Source: JAJUFS01 sp036381175 (GTDB lineage Bacteria > Pseudomonadota > Gammaproteobacteria > Natronospirales > JAJUFS01). From it: DNA of 64,000 nt. Of the stretch, positions 33,492-42,605 are shown piece after piece. Below the pieces are notes generated by a model, which was not told the DNA's origin, searched no databases, and saw only the letters and a program-made list of their open reading frames with translations. The first letter of the stretch is position 1. Each line of letters starts with the position of its first letter. The translations under genes were made by a program, and so were the position numbers. Location of the stretch: assembly GCA_036381175.1 (NCBI GenBank), contig DASVDI010000044.1, positions 1 through 64,000 of the forward strand. The letters are read 5' to 3'.

Positions 33492-35633
33492 TTGAAAATT
33501 TCGGGGAGAGCGGGATTCGCGGCGCGCGTTGCGCTCGCCAGCGCGCTGCTTGTTGCAGTAGCACTGCTTGCGGCCGCGGCGCAGCCCGACACGGACTACG
33601 CGCCGGTCTGGCCGGCAACGGCACTTGGCCTGGCGCTGATGTGGCGCCACGGTCTCGGCTACTGGCCGGCGGTGCTCATTTCCAATTTTGTTCTTGCCGA
33701 GAACGTTGGCGTGATCAGTCCATGGCTGTCGCTCGCCAATGCATTGCTCGAACTGCTGGTCGCGTTGCTGGCGCTTTACATGTTGCGGCGTTTCCGCGTC
33801 GATATCGCGCTCGCCGGCCTGAAGCCGCTGGGTACGTTCATGCTGATCGCGGCCGTTGCGTGCATTCCCGTGACGATCGTCTTTCCTGCCGTGGTCATGT
33901 TCGTTTTCGAAAGACCGTTCGGCGCCTCGCTGCAACACGGGTTTCATTACTGGGCTGCTTCGTTTTTCAGCCTGATGATTTTCACGCCCTTGCTGGTTTC
34001 GGCGTCGCAATTGCCGGCCATCAGCTTTCATCGCATGGGCAGGCTTGCGCTGTTGCTTGCGGCAACGGTCCTGGTCGCCGCCGGCATTGTAGTCTTCGCA
34101 AGAACCACCGGCGAGCAGATGCTTTTCCTGCTGTTGCCACTGGTCGCGGCCTGCTCGATCGTCGCGGGTGTGACGGGTGCGAGTGCGGCGGCGTTCGTGG
34201 TCACGCTGTGCCTGATACTGACGGAAGCGGGCGCCGATCCGTCGCCGCTTGCGACGCAAACGCGTTTGCTCTTCGCCGCCATGATTATTGTCACGGCTTA
34301 TCTTCTTGGCGCGATCTGGGCTGACCGGCGACGCGCGAGCATCGAACTCGAACATCGCGCGCGACACGATGCGCTGACCGGATTGATGAACCGTTACGAA
34401 TTCGAGCGGAGACTGTACGCCGCCTTGCGCGGCGAGGCGGGACAGAACGCGCTGCTGTATCTCGATCTCGATCAGTTCAAGCTGCTCAACGACACCTGCG
34501 GACACATGGCCGGCGACGAGGTGTTGCGCGAACTCGGCGCCGCGTTGTCACGCGCGCTGCCGTCATCGGCACGGCTCGCGCGTCTTGGCGGTGACGAATT
34601 CGGCTGTCTCATCCACCGCTGCAGCGAGGAGACCGCGCGCGATATCGCGGAAATATTGCTGCACACGATCCGCGATTTCCGCTACGCGTCCGGCGATTTG
34701 CAGTTCTCGCTCGGCGTGAGCATCGGCATCACCTGGTTTGCGGCGAATACCGGCGACACCGTTGATTCCGTGCTTGGCCGCGCCGATGTGGCCTGTTATG
34801 CGGCGAAGGAAGAAGGGCGAAATCGTGTTCATGTCTATCATCCTGGCGATGCCGGCATGTTGCGGCGTCACTGGGAAATTCGCGAGGCGTCTCAACTGCA
34901 GGCAGCACTGGAAGCGGGCCGGTTCGAGTTGTACGCGCAACGTATCTGCAATATCAGCGACAGCGATTCCGATGAGCGTTTCTTCGAGGTGTTGCTGCGT
35001 CTCGCGGACGAGAACGGCGAGATGGTGTCGGCTGCCGAGTTCCTGCCCGTCGCGCAACGCTACGGCATGATTTCACTCATCGATCGCTGGGTGCTGGAGC
35101 GCGCCTCGGCATTTCTCGGCGACCAGCCCGATCCCCGTTTGCGCCTTGGCGTGAATCTTTCAGGTGCGACGCTGGATACGCCCGGTTTCGCGGAAATGAT
35201 TGCAGCGTTGCCGGTGCGCTATGGATTCTCGCCACGGCAGCTTTGTCTTGAAGTCACCGAATCCGTTGCCATCAATCGCCTCACGCGCGCGGTGGACGGC
35301 ATGAAACGGCTGCGCAGGCAGGGCTTTGACATCGCACTCGACGATTTCGGTTCCGGCGTCGCGAGCTTCGGCTATTTGCGCGAGCTGCCGGTTTCTCTGG
35401 TGAAACTCGACGGGCATTTCGTTCGCGATATCGGACGGGATCCGGCCGCGGCACTCGTGATCGAAGCACTGGTGCAGGTTGCGGCGCTCCGGAATATTCG
35501 TTGTGTCGCGGAGTGGGTGGAAGAACAGTCAGCGCTCGACCGCTTGCGCGTGCTTGGCGTGCATTACGCGCAGGGGTTTCTGCTCCATCGTCCGGAGCCG
35601 TTGCGTTTGCTTGAGACGGTTGTCACGACTTGA
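33492..35633 (+). CDS. MASE1-GGDEF-EAL bifunctional c-di-GMP protein
   Basis: A 713-residue protein. Residues ~10-280 form a MASE1-type sensor with about eight membrane helices (YAPVWPATALGLALMWRHG is the conserved opening). A GGDEF domain follows with intact LARLGGDEFGCL, then an EAL domain. The EAL glutamate is present as EVLLR, a tolerated variant, and the other catalytic residues are seen in GVNLSGAT, LEVTES, LDDFGSG, LVKLDG, VAEWVEE and YAQGF. It can probably both make and degrade c-di-GMP. It starts at TTG 33492, 66 bases after another diguanylate cyclase gene on the same strand. Confidence 0.9.
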   Translation: MKISGRAGFAARVALASALLVAVALLAAAAQPDTDYAPVWPATALGLALMWRHGLGYWPAVLISNFVLAENVGVISPWLSLANALLELLVALLALYMLRRFRVDIALAGLKPLGTFMLIAAVACIPVTIVFPAVVMFVFERPFGASLQHGFHYWAASFFSLMIFTPLLVSASQLPAISFHRMGRLALLLAATVLVAAGIVVFARTTGEQMLFLLLPLVAACSIVAGVTGASAAAFVVTLCLILTEAGADPSPLATQTRLLFAAMIIVTAYLLGAIWADRRRASIELEHRARHDALTGLMNRYEFERRLYAALRGEAGQNALLYLDLDQFKLLNDTCGHMAGDEVLRELGAALSRALPSSARLARLGGDEFGCLIHRCSEETARDIAEILLHTIRDFRYASGDLQFSLGVSIGITWFAANTGDTVDSVLGRADVACYAAKEEGRNRVHVYHPGDAGMLRRHWEIREASQLQAALEAGRFELYAQRICNISDSDSDERFFEVLLRLADENGEMVSAAEFLPVAQRYGMISLIDRWVLERASAFLGDQPDPRLRLGVNLSGATLDTPGFAEMIAALPVRYGFSPRQLCLEVTESVAINRLTRAVDGMKRLRRQGFDIALDDFGSGVASFGYLRELPVSLVKLDGHFVRDIGRDPAAALVIEALVQVAALRNIRCVAEWVEEQSALDRLRVLGVHYAQGFLLHRPEPLRLLETVVTT

Positions 35634-35666
35634 TGCAATGAATGGTGAGTTTTTCGCCAGCTTCTC

Positions 35667-35672
35667 TATAAT
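35667..35672 (+). promoter_or_regulatory. Consensus-like -10 box
   Basis: TATAAT at 35667-35672 lies about 40 bases before the small gene starting at 35712. No good -35 box is visible 17 bases upstream, so the promoter may need an activator or be an extended -10 type. Weak evidence. Confidence 0.35.
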
Positions 35673-35711
35673 GCGCGCCTTTCCATAATGTCAGACAAAC
35701 GTGAGGTTCGC

Positions 35712-36038
35712 ATGAATTTCGACCTGGAAAATCCATCACTCGACGGCAGGGATCCCGTTTACGACGACGCCGCCAAACAGGTCGTGGAAATCGCCAACCA
35801 GCTGGTGGCGGAAGACCCCGACGCGGACCCTTGGGATATTGCAGACGGATTGCTTTCCGGCGCCATTCACTGGTGGCTGTACGCGAATTCGCCCTGTGGT
35901 GATCGCCAGTGCGAAGACTGCGAGAGCGTGCAGACGGCGGAGCTTCGGATGCAGGAACTCAAGCGCCTGGTGCGCGAATTTGCGGAAGCGAGCGAGTATT
36001 ACCATTCGCCGAACGACACCAACGTCGCTCGGGCGTGA
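35712..36038 (+). CDS. Small acidic protein of unknown function
   Basis: A 108-residue soluble protein. I start at the ATG at 35712, five bases after GAGG, rather than eight codons earlier. Features: VEIANQLVAEDPDADPWDIADGLLSGAIHWWLYANSP, then a C-x4-C-x2-C cluster (CGDRQCEDCESV) that could bind zinc, and a C-terminal helix (QELKRLVREFAEASEYYH). No family was recognised. Confidence 0.7.
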   Translation: MNFDLENPSLDGRDPVYDDAAKQVVEIANQLVAEDPDADPWDIADGLLSGAIHWWLYANSPCGDRQCEDCESVQTAELRMQELKRLVREFAEASEYYHSPNDTNVARA

Positions 36039-36074
36039 AAGGCGTGAACTTGTGGCGGCACGCGTCGCTGCGCG

Positions 36075-36980
36075 ATGATCGCGGTCATGTCGAATGATTC
36101 CGATAATCCGCGCGGCGATTCCAGGCGTCCGTTGCCATCGTGGCCACCGGCCACGTCGTCGATAACACGGCCTCCGGCGAGGCCCTCGATCACAGAGCCG
36201 GCTGTATCACCGACACATCGCTCGCCGTATATTGCACGCGCTATCGGCCTCAATGAAAAATCCGCCGGACGCGACCGGTTATGGCGCGCATTCCTGCCGG
36301 TGTTCTGTTTCACGCTGCTGCTGTGGTGGATGCATTTCCTCGCCAGCGTCTTCAACTGGAATCTCTGGGAACTCGGAATTCGTCCGGGTGACGTTATCGG
36401 ACTCATCGGCGTTCTCACAGCACCGTTGATTCATGGCGACTGGGAACATCTTGTTGCCAACACGCTGCCGGTCATCATTCTCGGGACACTGCTGCTTTAC
36501 AGTTATCCGCGCGCCGCGCGCTGGGTCGTTCCGCTGGTGTGGGTTGGTTCTGGCGTGGGCGTGTGGCTGTTCGGCCAACCGGGCAGCGTTCACGCCGGTG
36601 CGAGCGGGCTCGCGCATGGTTTGATGTTCTTCCTGTTCATCATCGGCATTCTTCGGCGTGATCCGCGCGCCATGGCAATTGCGATGGCGGTGTTCTTTCT
36701 TTACGGCGGCATGGTGCTGACGATCTTTCCGCGCGAGGCGGGTGTTTCCTGGGAAGCGCACCTGTTCGGCGCGATTCCCGGCGCGCTGCTTGCCTTTCTA
36801 TTGTTCCGTCTCGACGCCGCGCCGCCACGCAAGGTGTATTCCTGGGAGCGGCAGGACGAGGAAGAAGACGATCCCGTTATCGGCGATCTGTGGAAATACC
36901 GGGCGACACCGCCGCCGGAAACGCTTGAGGATACGGATGAAGTGCCATTACATGGCGATGATGAAGAAGAACGCTGGTAG
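36075..36980 (+). CDS. Rhomboid family intramembrane serine protease
   Basis: A 301-residue protein with a proline-rich N-terminal cytoplasmic stretch of about 70 residues and six helices. The catalytic serine is in HAGASGLAHG, the histidine in SWEAHLFGAIPGALL, and the conserved HLVANTLP loop contains the oxyanion asparagine. These proteases cleave within membrane helices of other proteins; the target here is unknown. The C-terminus is acidic (EEEDDPVIGD...DDEEERW). The stop codon lies inside the left arm of a large palindrome shared with greB. Confidence 0.9.
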   Translation: MIAVMSNDSDNPRGDSRRPLPSWPPATSSITRPPARPSITEPAVSPTHRSPYIARAIGLNEKSAGRDRLWRAFLPVFCFTLLLWWMHFLASVFNWNLWELGIRPGDVIGLIGVLTAPLIHGDWEHLVANTLPVIILGTLLLYSYPRAARWVVPLVWVGSGVGVWLFGQPGSVHAGASGLAHGLMFFLFIIGILRRDPRAMAIAMAVFFLYGGMVLTIFPREAGVSWEAHLFGAIPGALLAFLLFRLDAAPPRKVYSWERQDEEEDDPVIGDLWKYRATPPPETLEDTDEVPLHGDDEEERW

Positions 36981-37052
36981 GTTGGGGTGAGCGCAGCGAA
37001 CCCCAACGATGTTCGCGAGGTGCAGGGGTTCGCTGCGCTCACCCCAACCTAC
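36977..37052. repeat. Perfect 28-bp inverted repeat between convergent genes (REP-like)
   Basis: Arms 36977-37004 and 37025-37052 are exact reverse complements (outer GTAGGTTGGGGTGAGC) around a 20-base spacer. The GTAG at the outer end of each arm supplies the TAG stop of the neighbouring gene: the rhomboid gene at 36978-36980 and greB at 37049-37051. The sequence resembles GTAGGTTGGGGTGAG-type dispersed palindromes. It can act as a bidirectional terminator and would form a very stable stem. Confidence 0.95.
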
Positions 37053-37543
37053 GAATAACTCACCGACACGACAACAAATTCCCGTGCACCCTCCGGCGTT
37101 TCGACACGCACCTCATCGTCGATACCTTTTTTCAATAACGCGCGCGCCATCGGCGAGTCGATGCTGATCCTGCCCTTGCCGGTATCGATTTCATCCGCAC
37201 CGACAATCCGGAAATTCCTTTCATCGCCGTTTTCGTCTTCCAGCGTCACTGAGGCACCGAACCAGATTCGTGAGGTGTCAGCCGGAATGTCGCGCACGAC
37301 TTTCAATTCCGGCAAGCGCTTTTGCAGGTAACGGATTCGCCGGTCCATTTCGCGCAATTGTTTCTTGCGGTAGATGTACTCAGCATTCTCGGACCGGTCG
37401 CCTTCCGCTGCCGCCGCCGACAATGCCGCGACGACATCGCGCCGTTGCACCCACGCCTGCGACAATTCCTGCTGCAATCGCTCGAAGCCATCGCGCGTGA
37501 TGTAAGGCGAAGATTTTTCGGCTGCGGGCCGCCAACGTCCCAT
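37049..37543 (-). CDS. greB: Transcript cleavage factor GreB
   Basis: A 164-residue GreA/GreB protein that enters the RNA polymerase secondary channel and triggers cleavage of backtracked RNA. Residues ~15-85 form the coiled-coil finger (YITRDGFERLQQELSQAW...AEGDRSENAEYIYRKKQLREMDRRIRYLQKRL), with the acidic D/E tip residues of SENAEY. The C-terminal FKBP-like domain has VTLEDENGDERNFRIVGADEID and GKGRISIDSPMARALLKKGIDDEVRV. The length and YIYRKK favour GreB over GreA. AAAGGAAAG precedes the ATG. Its stop lies in the palindrome at 36977-37052. Confidence 0.93.
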   Translation of the reverse strand: MGRWRPAAEKSSPYITRDGFERLQQELSQAWVQRRDVVAALSAAAAEGDRSENAEYIYRKKQLREMDRRIRYLQKRLPELKVVRDIPADTSRIWFGASVTLEDENGDERNFRIVGADEIDTGKGRISIDSPMARALLKKGIDDEVRVETPEGAREFVVVSVSYS

Positions 37544-37658
37544 GTTCTTTCCTTTCAGTGGCTTTCTTCCATTTTTCCATTTTACCTTCCGCGGGTCTTG
37601 ATGCCGACCCGGGCGATCCTCAGTTTCATGTAACGGCGTTTTCTTCGCGAGGATCATC

Positions 37659-38327
37659 ATGGAGCAGCCGCTCGCATCGCAATCGGGTTTTCGCTTTGCC
37701 GATCGTAGCGACGCGGGGCGCCGGCTTGCACAGCAATTGCAGGAGTTCGCGGGACGCGACGACGTGCTGGTTTTCGGGCTGCCGCGCGGTGGCGTGCCGG
37801 TGGCCGCGGAAGTTGCGGGCGCACTTGGCGCACCGCTGGAGGTCATGGTGGTGCGCAAGCTCGGCCTGCCCGCACAGCCTGAACTCGCGATGGGCGCAAT
37901 CGCCAGTGGCGGCGCTTATGTCGTGAACCCGCAGGTGATCGAGCAGACGGGCGTGAGTGATGCGCAATTGCACTCGGCAATCGAACGCGAGCGCGTCGAA
38001 CTCGAACGGCGCGAGCACGCGTATCGCGGCAACCGTCCGTTTCCCGATGTCAGCAATCACACAGTAATCGTTGTTGATGACGGCTTTGCCACGGGTGCGA
38101 CCATGCGCGCCGCCGTCCAGGCGCTGCGCCAGTATGCGCCGCGCGAAATTGTCGTTGCCGTCCCGGTAGCCCCGCCACATGTCCAGGATTCCACCCTGCG
38201 TGAAGCCGATCGCTTCATCGCCCTGCTGCAACCGGCGCCGTTCTACGCGGTCGGGCAGTGGTATCGGAATTTCGATCAGACGCCGGACGAAGAAGTCACC
38301 CGGCTGATGCAGCAAGCGCGGCCGTGA
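37659..38327 (+). CDS. Phosphoribosyltransferase
   Basis: A 222-residue type I phosphoribosyltransferase. It begins with FADRSDAGRRLAQQLQEFAGRDDVLVFGLPRGGVPVAAEVA, and the PRPP loop is HTVIVVDDGFATGATMRAAVQAL near residues 127-149. The MGAIASGGAYVVNPQVI block is typical of the family seen beside or fused to erythromycin-esterase-like or dienelactone-hydrolase proteins. The true base substrate is unknown. The next gene starts 40 bases later on the same strand. Confidence 0.9.
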   Translation: MEQPLASQSGFRFADRSDAGRRLAQQLQEFAGRDDVLVFGLPRGGVPVAAEVAGALGAPLEVMVVRKLGLPAQPELAMGAIASGGAYVVNPQVIEQTGVSDAQLHSAIERERVELERREHAYRGNRPFPDVSNHTVIVVDDGFATGATMRAAVQALRQYAPREIVVAVPVAPPHVQDSTLREADRFIALLQPAPFYAVGQWYRNFDQTPDEEVTRLMQQARP

Positions 38328-38367
38328 AGCGGATTGCGCCCGCCGCAGAGTGCCCGGGAGAAAAGTC

Positions 38368-39705
38368 ATGAGCCGGGTTGGCATGGAAACACCGGCGATG
38401 GAGGCCGCCATCCGCGAGCAGGCAACTCCCTTGAAAGGCAGCGATCGCGATTACGACGTGCTGCTTGAAATGGCGCGTGACAAACAGTTCGTGTTGCTGG
38501 GTGAGGCCAGTCACGGTACGCATGAATTCTATGCCATGCGCGCGGCGATAACGCGACGACTGATCGAGGAACTCGATTTCGATGCGGTGATTGTCGAAGG
38601 TGACTGGCCAAACGTGTATCGCATCAACCGTTTCGTGCGTGGCACCTCAAACGATACGACAGCACGCGAATCGCTGGGTGACTTTGAGCGCTTCCCGCGC
38701 TGGATGTGGCGTAATCGCGACGTCGAAAATTTTGTTGCCTGGCTGCGTGAATACAACGCTGAACGTGATGCGAATCGCCAGTCCGGTATGTACGGACTTG
38801 ATCTGTACAGCCTGCACGACTCCGCGGCGGCCGTCGTTGCGTACCTTGACGGCGTGGATCCGGAAGCTGCAAAGCGTGCACGCGAACGTTATGCCTGCCT
38901 CGATCATGGCGGCGACCCACAGGCTTACGGCTACTCCGTTTCCATGGGCGTCACGCAATCCTGTCAGGATGAAGCCGCCGTGCAACTCATGGATCTGTTG
39001 CGCTCGCGCACGCAGCGGCTTGAAGCCGATGGTCTTGCAACCGAAGACGAGCAGTTCTTCGCGGAAATGAATGCGCGCGTAGTGAAGAATGCCGAGGAAT
39101 ATTACCGAAGCATGTTCGGAACGCGCGTGAGCACGTGGAATCTGCGCGACCGGCACATGGCGGAAAGCCTGTTCGAGTTGCATCTGCATTTGTCCGAACA
39201 GCGCGGGCGCCCGGCGAAGATCGCGGTGTGGGCGCACAACTCGCATCTCGGTGATGCGCGTGCAACACAGGTGTCGCGTTACGGCGAGTTGAATCTCGGG
39301 CAGCTCGTGCGTGAACGCACAGGTGATGATTGCCTGCTGGTTGGCTTCACGACCTACACCGGCTATGTCACCGCGGCGCGTGACTGGGACGCGCCCGCCG
39401 AACATCGTCGCGTGCAACCCGCACTTGATGACAGCATTGAAAATCTTTTCGAGAACACCGGACTGGAAAATTTCTTCCTGCCGTTGCGCGATGCGGACGG
39501 GTTGCCGGAACGCGCGCTTGAACGCGCCATCGGCGTGATCTACCGGCCCGAGAGTGAACGTCAGAGCCACTATTTTCACGTGTCATTGGCGAAACAGTTT
39601 GACGCGGTATTCCATCTCGATGAAACCACCGCACTTGAGCCGTTGGACATCGGCGGCACGTGGACGCGCGGCGACCTGCCGGAAACGTGGCCGACCGGAA
39701 TATGA
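38368..39705 (+). CDS. Erythromycin esterase family protein
   Basis: A 445-residue protein with the family signatures FVLLGEASHGTHEFYAMRAAITRRLIEE near the N-terminus, VIVEGDWPNVYRINRFVRG, and IAVWAHNSHLGDARAT; these contain the conserved E, H and H implicated in catalysis. True EreA/B enzymes hydrolyse macrolide lactones, but chromosomal relatives paired with a phosphoribosyltransferase are widespread and of unknown substrate, so resistance should not be assumed. ATG at 38368 with GGGAG is preferred over GTG at 38350. Downstream lie hsp20 and lon. Confidence 0.9.
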   Translation: MSRVGMETPAMEAAIREQATPLKGSDRDYDVLLEMARDKQFVLLGEASHGTHEFYAMRAAITRRLIEELDFDAVIVEGDWPNVYRINRFVRGTSNDTTARESLGDFERFPRWMWRNRDVENFVAWLREYNAERDANRQSGMYGLDLYSLHDSAAAVVAYLDGVDPEAAKRARERYACLDHGGDPQAYGYSVSMGVTQSCQDEAAVQLMDLLRSRTQRLEADGLATEDEQFFAEMNARVVKNAEEYYRSMFGTRVSTWNLRDRHMAESLFELHLHLSEQRGRPAKIAVWAHNSHLGDARATQVSRYGELNLGQLVRERTGDDCLLVGFTTYTGYVTAARDWDAPAEHRRVQPALDDSIENLFENTGLENFFLPLRDADGLPERALERAIGVIYRPESERQSHYFHVSLAKQFDAVFHLDETTALEPLDIGGTWTRGDLPETWPTGI

Positions 39706-39712
39706 CGCAGGT

Positions 39713-39741
39713 ATTGCAAGGCGGAAATAACGTCCCCACTT
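39713..39741 (+). promoter_or_regulatory. Possible heat-shock (sigma-32) promoter of hsp20-lon
   Basis: A -35-like ATTGCAA (39713-39719) and a -10-like CCCCACTT (39734-39741) are 14 bases apart, close to the sigma-32 pattern (CTTGAAA and CCCCATnT). The site is 40 bases before hsp20. Expected from gene content, but the -35 match is imperfect. Confidence 0.4.
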
Positions 39742-39781
39742 CAGTCGTTGTCGAACACTTTGCATTGGACACGAACAAGCC

Positions 39782-40183
39782 ATGAGTCGAAGCCGACTGG
39801 AAGATCGCATGTGGTCGCAGGCGCTGGAGATGCTGGAGCGCGCCGAACGCATGCAGCGCGGGTTCTTCGAACCGGGCGCGCGCAAGCAGCAGTCCTGGCA
39901 GCCGCCCGCGGATATTTATGAAACCGACGAGCACGTCTGGGCAGTCATCGCACTTCCCGGCGTTGACGCAAGCGGCCTGAAAGTCACACTGCGCGCAAAC
40001 TGGCTCGACGTGCACGGCGTGCGGCCGCTGCCGCTGGAAGCGCAACGCGGCGCGATCCATCGTCTCGAGTTGCCTTACGGACGTTTCCAGCGGCGATTGG
40101 AGTTGCCGTCGCACGTTTACGAACTCGAAGGACAAAAGCTCACCGACGGCTGCCTTTACCTCAAGTTACGCAAGGTATCGTGA
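39782..40183 (+). CDS. Hsp20/alpha-crystallin small heat-shock protein
   Basis: A 133-residue holdase. The crystallin domain runs from about residue 42 (PPADIYETDEHVWAVIALPGVDASGLKVTLRANWLDVHGVR) to LPSHVYELEGQKLTDGCLYLKLRK. It lacks a clear C-terminal I-x-I tail, so assembly size may be limited. The stop overlaps the lon start (TGATG), so the two are cotranslated and substrates held by Hsp20 may pass to Lon. Confidence 0.9.
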   Translation: MSRSRLEDRMWSQALEMLERAERMQRGFFEPGARKQQSWQPPADIYETDEHVWAVIALPGVDASGLKVTLRANWLDVHGVRPLPLEAQRGAIHRLELPYGRFQRRLELPSHVYELEGQKLTDGCLYLKLRKVS

Positions 40184-42570
40184 TGAACGAAACCGACACA
40201 GAAAAGAAACCCGCGCAGAAGCCCCGCCTCCCGGATGACGTTGTCATCATCCTGCCGGTCAAGGACACGGTGCTGTATCCCGGCATGGTGATGCCGCTCA
40301 CGGTCGGACGCCGAAGTTCCGTCGCCGCTGTGCAGGAAGCGGTGAAGACCGACCGGCCGCTGGCTGTTGTGATGCAAAAGGATCCGGGCGAGGAAAACCC
40401 CGGTCCCGGTGATCTGCATCGCACCGCGACGCTGGCGAGCGTGTTGCGTTTTGTGACGACAGGTGACGGACGGCATCATCTGATCGCGCAAGGCGGGCAA
40501 CGCATTCAGCTGATCGATTTCATCGATGGACATCCTTTCCTGCTTGCACGATTCGAAGCAGCGCGCGAACCCGAAGAAGGCGGCAAGGAAGTCGAGGCGC
40601 GCATGCTCAATCTTCGCCAGCGTGCGCATGAAGCGCTTGAACTGCTGCCGCAGGTTCCCGACGAACTGAAAGCCGGTATCGACCAGATCGATTCCGCGTC
40701 GCTGCTTGCGGATTCGATCGCGTTTTACCTGGATTTGAGACCGGAAGAAAAGCAGGGAATTCTCGAGACCATCGATCTTGTGCCGCGAATGGATCGCGTG
40801 CAGGCGCTGCTCGATTACCGCCTGGAAGTGCTGCAACTGAAAGACAGGATTTCGCAGCGCACGCGCGAGTCGCTGAACCTGCGGCAGCGCGAGGCGCTGT
40901 TGCGCGAGCAGCTCAAGGCCATTCAGCAGGAGCTGGGCGAAGGCGGCGAGGAAGGCGAAGAGATACAGGAACTTCGCGATGCGATCGCGAAAGCGGACAT
41001 GCCGGAAGAAACTGAAGAGCACGTGCAAAAGGAACTCAAGCGCCTGGAGCGGGTGCCCGCCGCATCACCGGAATATTCGATGACGCGCACCTATCTCGAA
41101 TGGCTGGTTGAACTGCCATGGTCGAAAGCCAGCGATGACTCCATCGACATCGAGCGCGCACGCAAGGTGCTCGATGAAGATCACTTCGGCCTGGAGAAAA
41201 TCAAGAAGCGCATTCTCGAATATCTTGCGGTGCGAAAGCTGAACCCGAAAGGGCGCAGCCCGATTCTCTGTTTCACCGGTCCGCCCGGCGTCGGCAAGAC
41301 ATCACTAGGACAAAGCATCGCGCGCGCGATCGGTCGCGAGTTCGTACGCGCATCGCTGGGCGGCTTGCACGATGAAGCCGAAATCCGCGGACATCGGCGC
41401 ACGTACGTGGGCGCAATGCCGGGCAGCATCATCCAGCACCTGAAAAAGGCGGGAACGAAGAATCCTGTCTTCATGCTCGATGAAATGGACAAGCTCGGGC
41501 AGGGTTTTCATGGCGACCCGAGTGCGGCGTTGCTCGAAGTGCTCGATCCCGCGCAGAACTCGACATTCCGCGACAATTATCTCGGTGTGCCGTTCGATCT
41601 CAGCCAGGTGATGTTCATCGGTACTGCGAACTCGTTGTACGACATTCCAGGACCGTTGCGCGACCGGATGGAGATCATCGAGCTGCCCGGCTACACGCAC
41701 GATGAGAAAGTCGAAATCGCGAAACGCTACCTGGTGAAACGCCAGCTTGAGGACGCGGGGCTTTCCGAAACGCAATGCGAAGTCACTGATGAAGCGCTGG
41801 ATGTCATCGTCAGTGATTACACGCGCGAGGCCGGTGTGCGCAACCTGGAACGCCAGGTCGGCGCCGTCATTCGCAATGCCGCTGTGGAGATCGCCGAAAA
41901 CAAGGCGGAGAAAATCGTCATCGATCCCGAGCGTGTCACGAGCGTTCTCGGTCCCGCGCGTTTCGAGGATGAAGTGGCGATGCGCACGTCCGTGCCGGGC
42001 GTTGCCACGGGCATGGCGTGGACGCCGGTCGGCGGCGACATTCTTTTCATCGAGGCGAATCGCTCGCCGGGCAAGGGCCGGTTGATTCTCACCGGGCAGC
42101 TTGGCGAAGTCATGAAGGAATCCGCGCAGGCCGCGCTGACCTTGTTGAAGAACCGCGCGCCTACATTGAAAATCGACCTCGACGAATTCGAGAACAATGA
42201 CATCCACGTGCACGTTCCAGCCGGCGCGATTCCGAAGGACGGGCCAAGCGCGGGCGTGGCGATGTACACCGCGCTCGCGTCACTGTTCACGAACTGCACT
42301 GTGCGAAGCGATGTTTCGATGACGGGAGAAATCAGCCTGCGCGGGCTGGTGATGCCGGTCGGCGGCATCAAGGAGAAAGTGCTGGCGGCACACCGCGCCG
42401 GCATCAAGTCCATCATGCTGCCGGAACGCAACAAGCGGGATTTCGAAGAGATTCCCGAAAATGCGCGCGAAGAACTCGAGTTTGTCTGGCTGGAACACGT
42501 CGAGCAGGCGCTCGATCATGCGCTGTCGTGCGGTCCGGAATCGGACCGGAAGACGGGAACGCATACGTAA
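40183..42570 (+). CDS. lon: ATP-dependent protease Lon
   Basis: A 795-residue Lon, normal length. The N-terminal LON domain starts IILPVKDTVLYPGMVMPLTVGR. A coiled-coil region follows (LLREQLKAIQQELGEGGEE). Walker A is G366-PPGVGKTS, Walker B is FMLDEMDKL, and the protease dyad is S689 in PKDGPSAGVAM and K732 in GGIKEKVLAAH, 43 residues apart as in E. coli. It degrades misfolded and regulatory proteins. ATG at 40183, seven bases after AAGG, is preferred to GTG at 40180. It shares a transcript with hsp20 and is followed by hairpins. Confidence 0.97.
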   Translation: MNETDTEKKPAQKPRLPDDVVIILPVKDTVLYPGMVMPLTVGRRSSVAAVQEAVKTDRPLAVVMQKDPGEENPGPGDLHRTATLASVLRFVTTGDGRHHLIAQGGQRIQLIDFIDGHPFLLARFEAAREPEEGGKEVEARMLNLRQRAHEALELLPQVPDELKAGIDQIDSASLLADSIAFYLDLRPEEKQGILETIDLVPRMDRVQALLDYRLEVLQLKDRISQRTRESLNLRQREALLREQLKAIQQELGEGGEEGEEIQELRDAIAKADMPEETEEHVQKELKRLERVPAASPEYSMTRTYLEWLVELPWSKASDDSIDIERARKVLDEDHFGLEKIKKRILEYLAVRKLNPKGRSPILCFTGPPGVGKTSLGQSIARAIGREFVRASLGGLHDEAEIRGHRRTYVGAMPGSIIQHLKKAGTKNPVFMLDEMDKLGQGFHGDPSAALLEVLDPAQNSTFRDNYLGVPFDLSQVMFIGTANSLYDIPGPLRDRMEIIELPGYTHDEKVEIAKRYLVKRQLEDAGLSETQCEVTDEALDVIVSDYTREAGVRNLERQVGAVIRNAAVEIAENKAEKIVIDPERVTSVLGPARFEDEVAMRTSVPGVATGMAWTPVGGDILFIEANRSPGKGRLILTGQLGEVMKESAQAALTLLKNRAPTLKIDLDEFENNDIHVHVPAGAIPKDGPSAGVAMYTALASLFTNCTVRSDVSMTGEISLRGLVMPVGGIKEKVLAAHRAGIKSIMLPERNKRDFEEIPENAREELEFVWLEHVEQALDHALSCGPESDRKTGTHT

Positions 42571-42605
42571 AGAGTCAAAGAGAAGAAAAGAAAGTCCCTC
42601 CCCGG

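Noticed and set aside
38368..39705. Macrolide-resistance gene
   Set aside because: The protein belongs to the erythromycin esterase family, but it is a chromosomal member paired with a phosphoribosyltransferase. No evidence supports macrolide hydrolysis.
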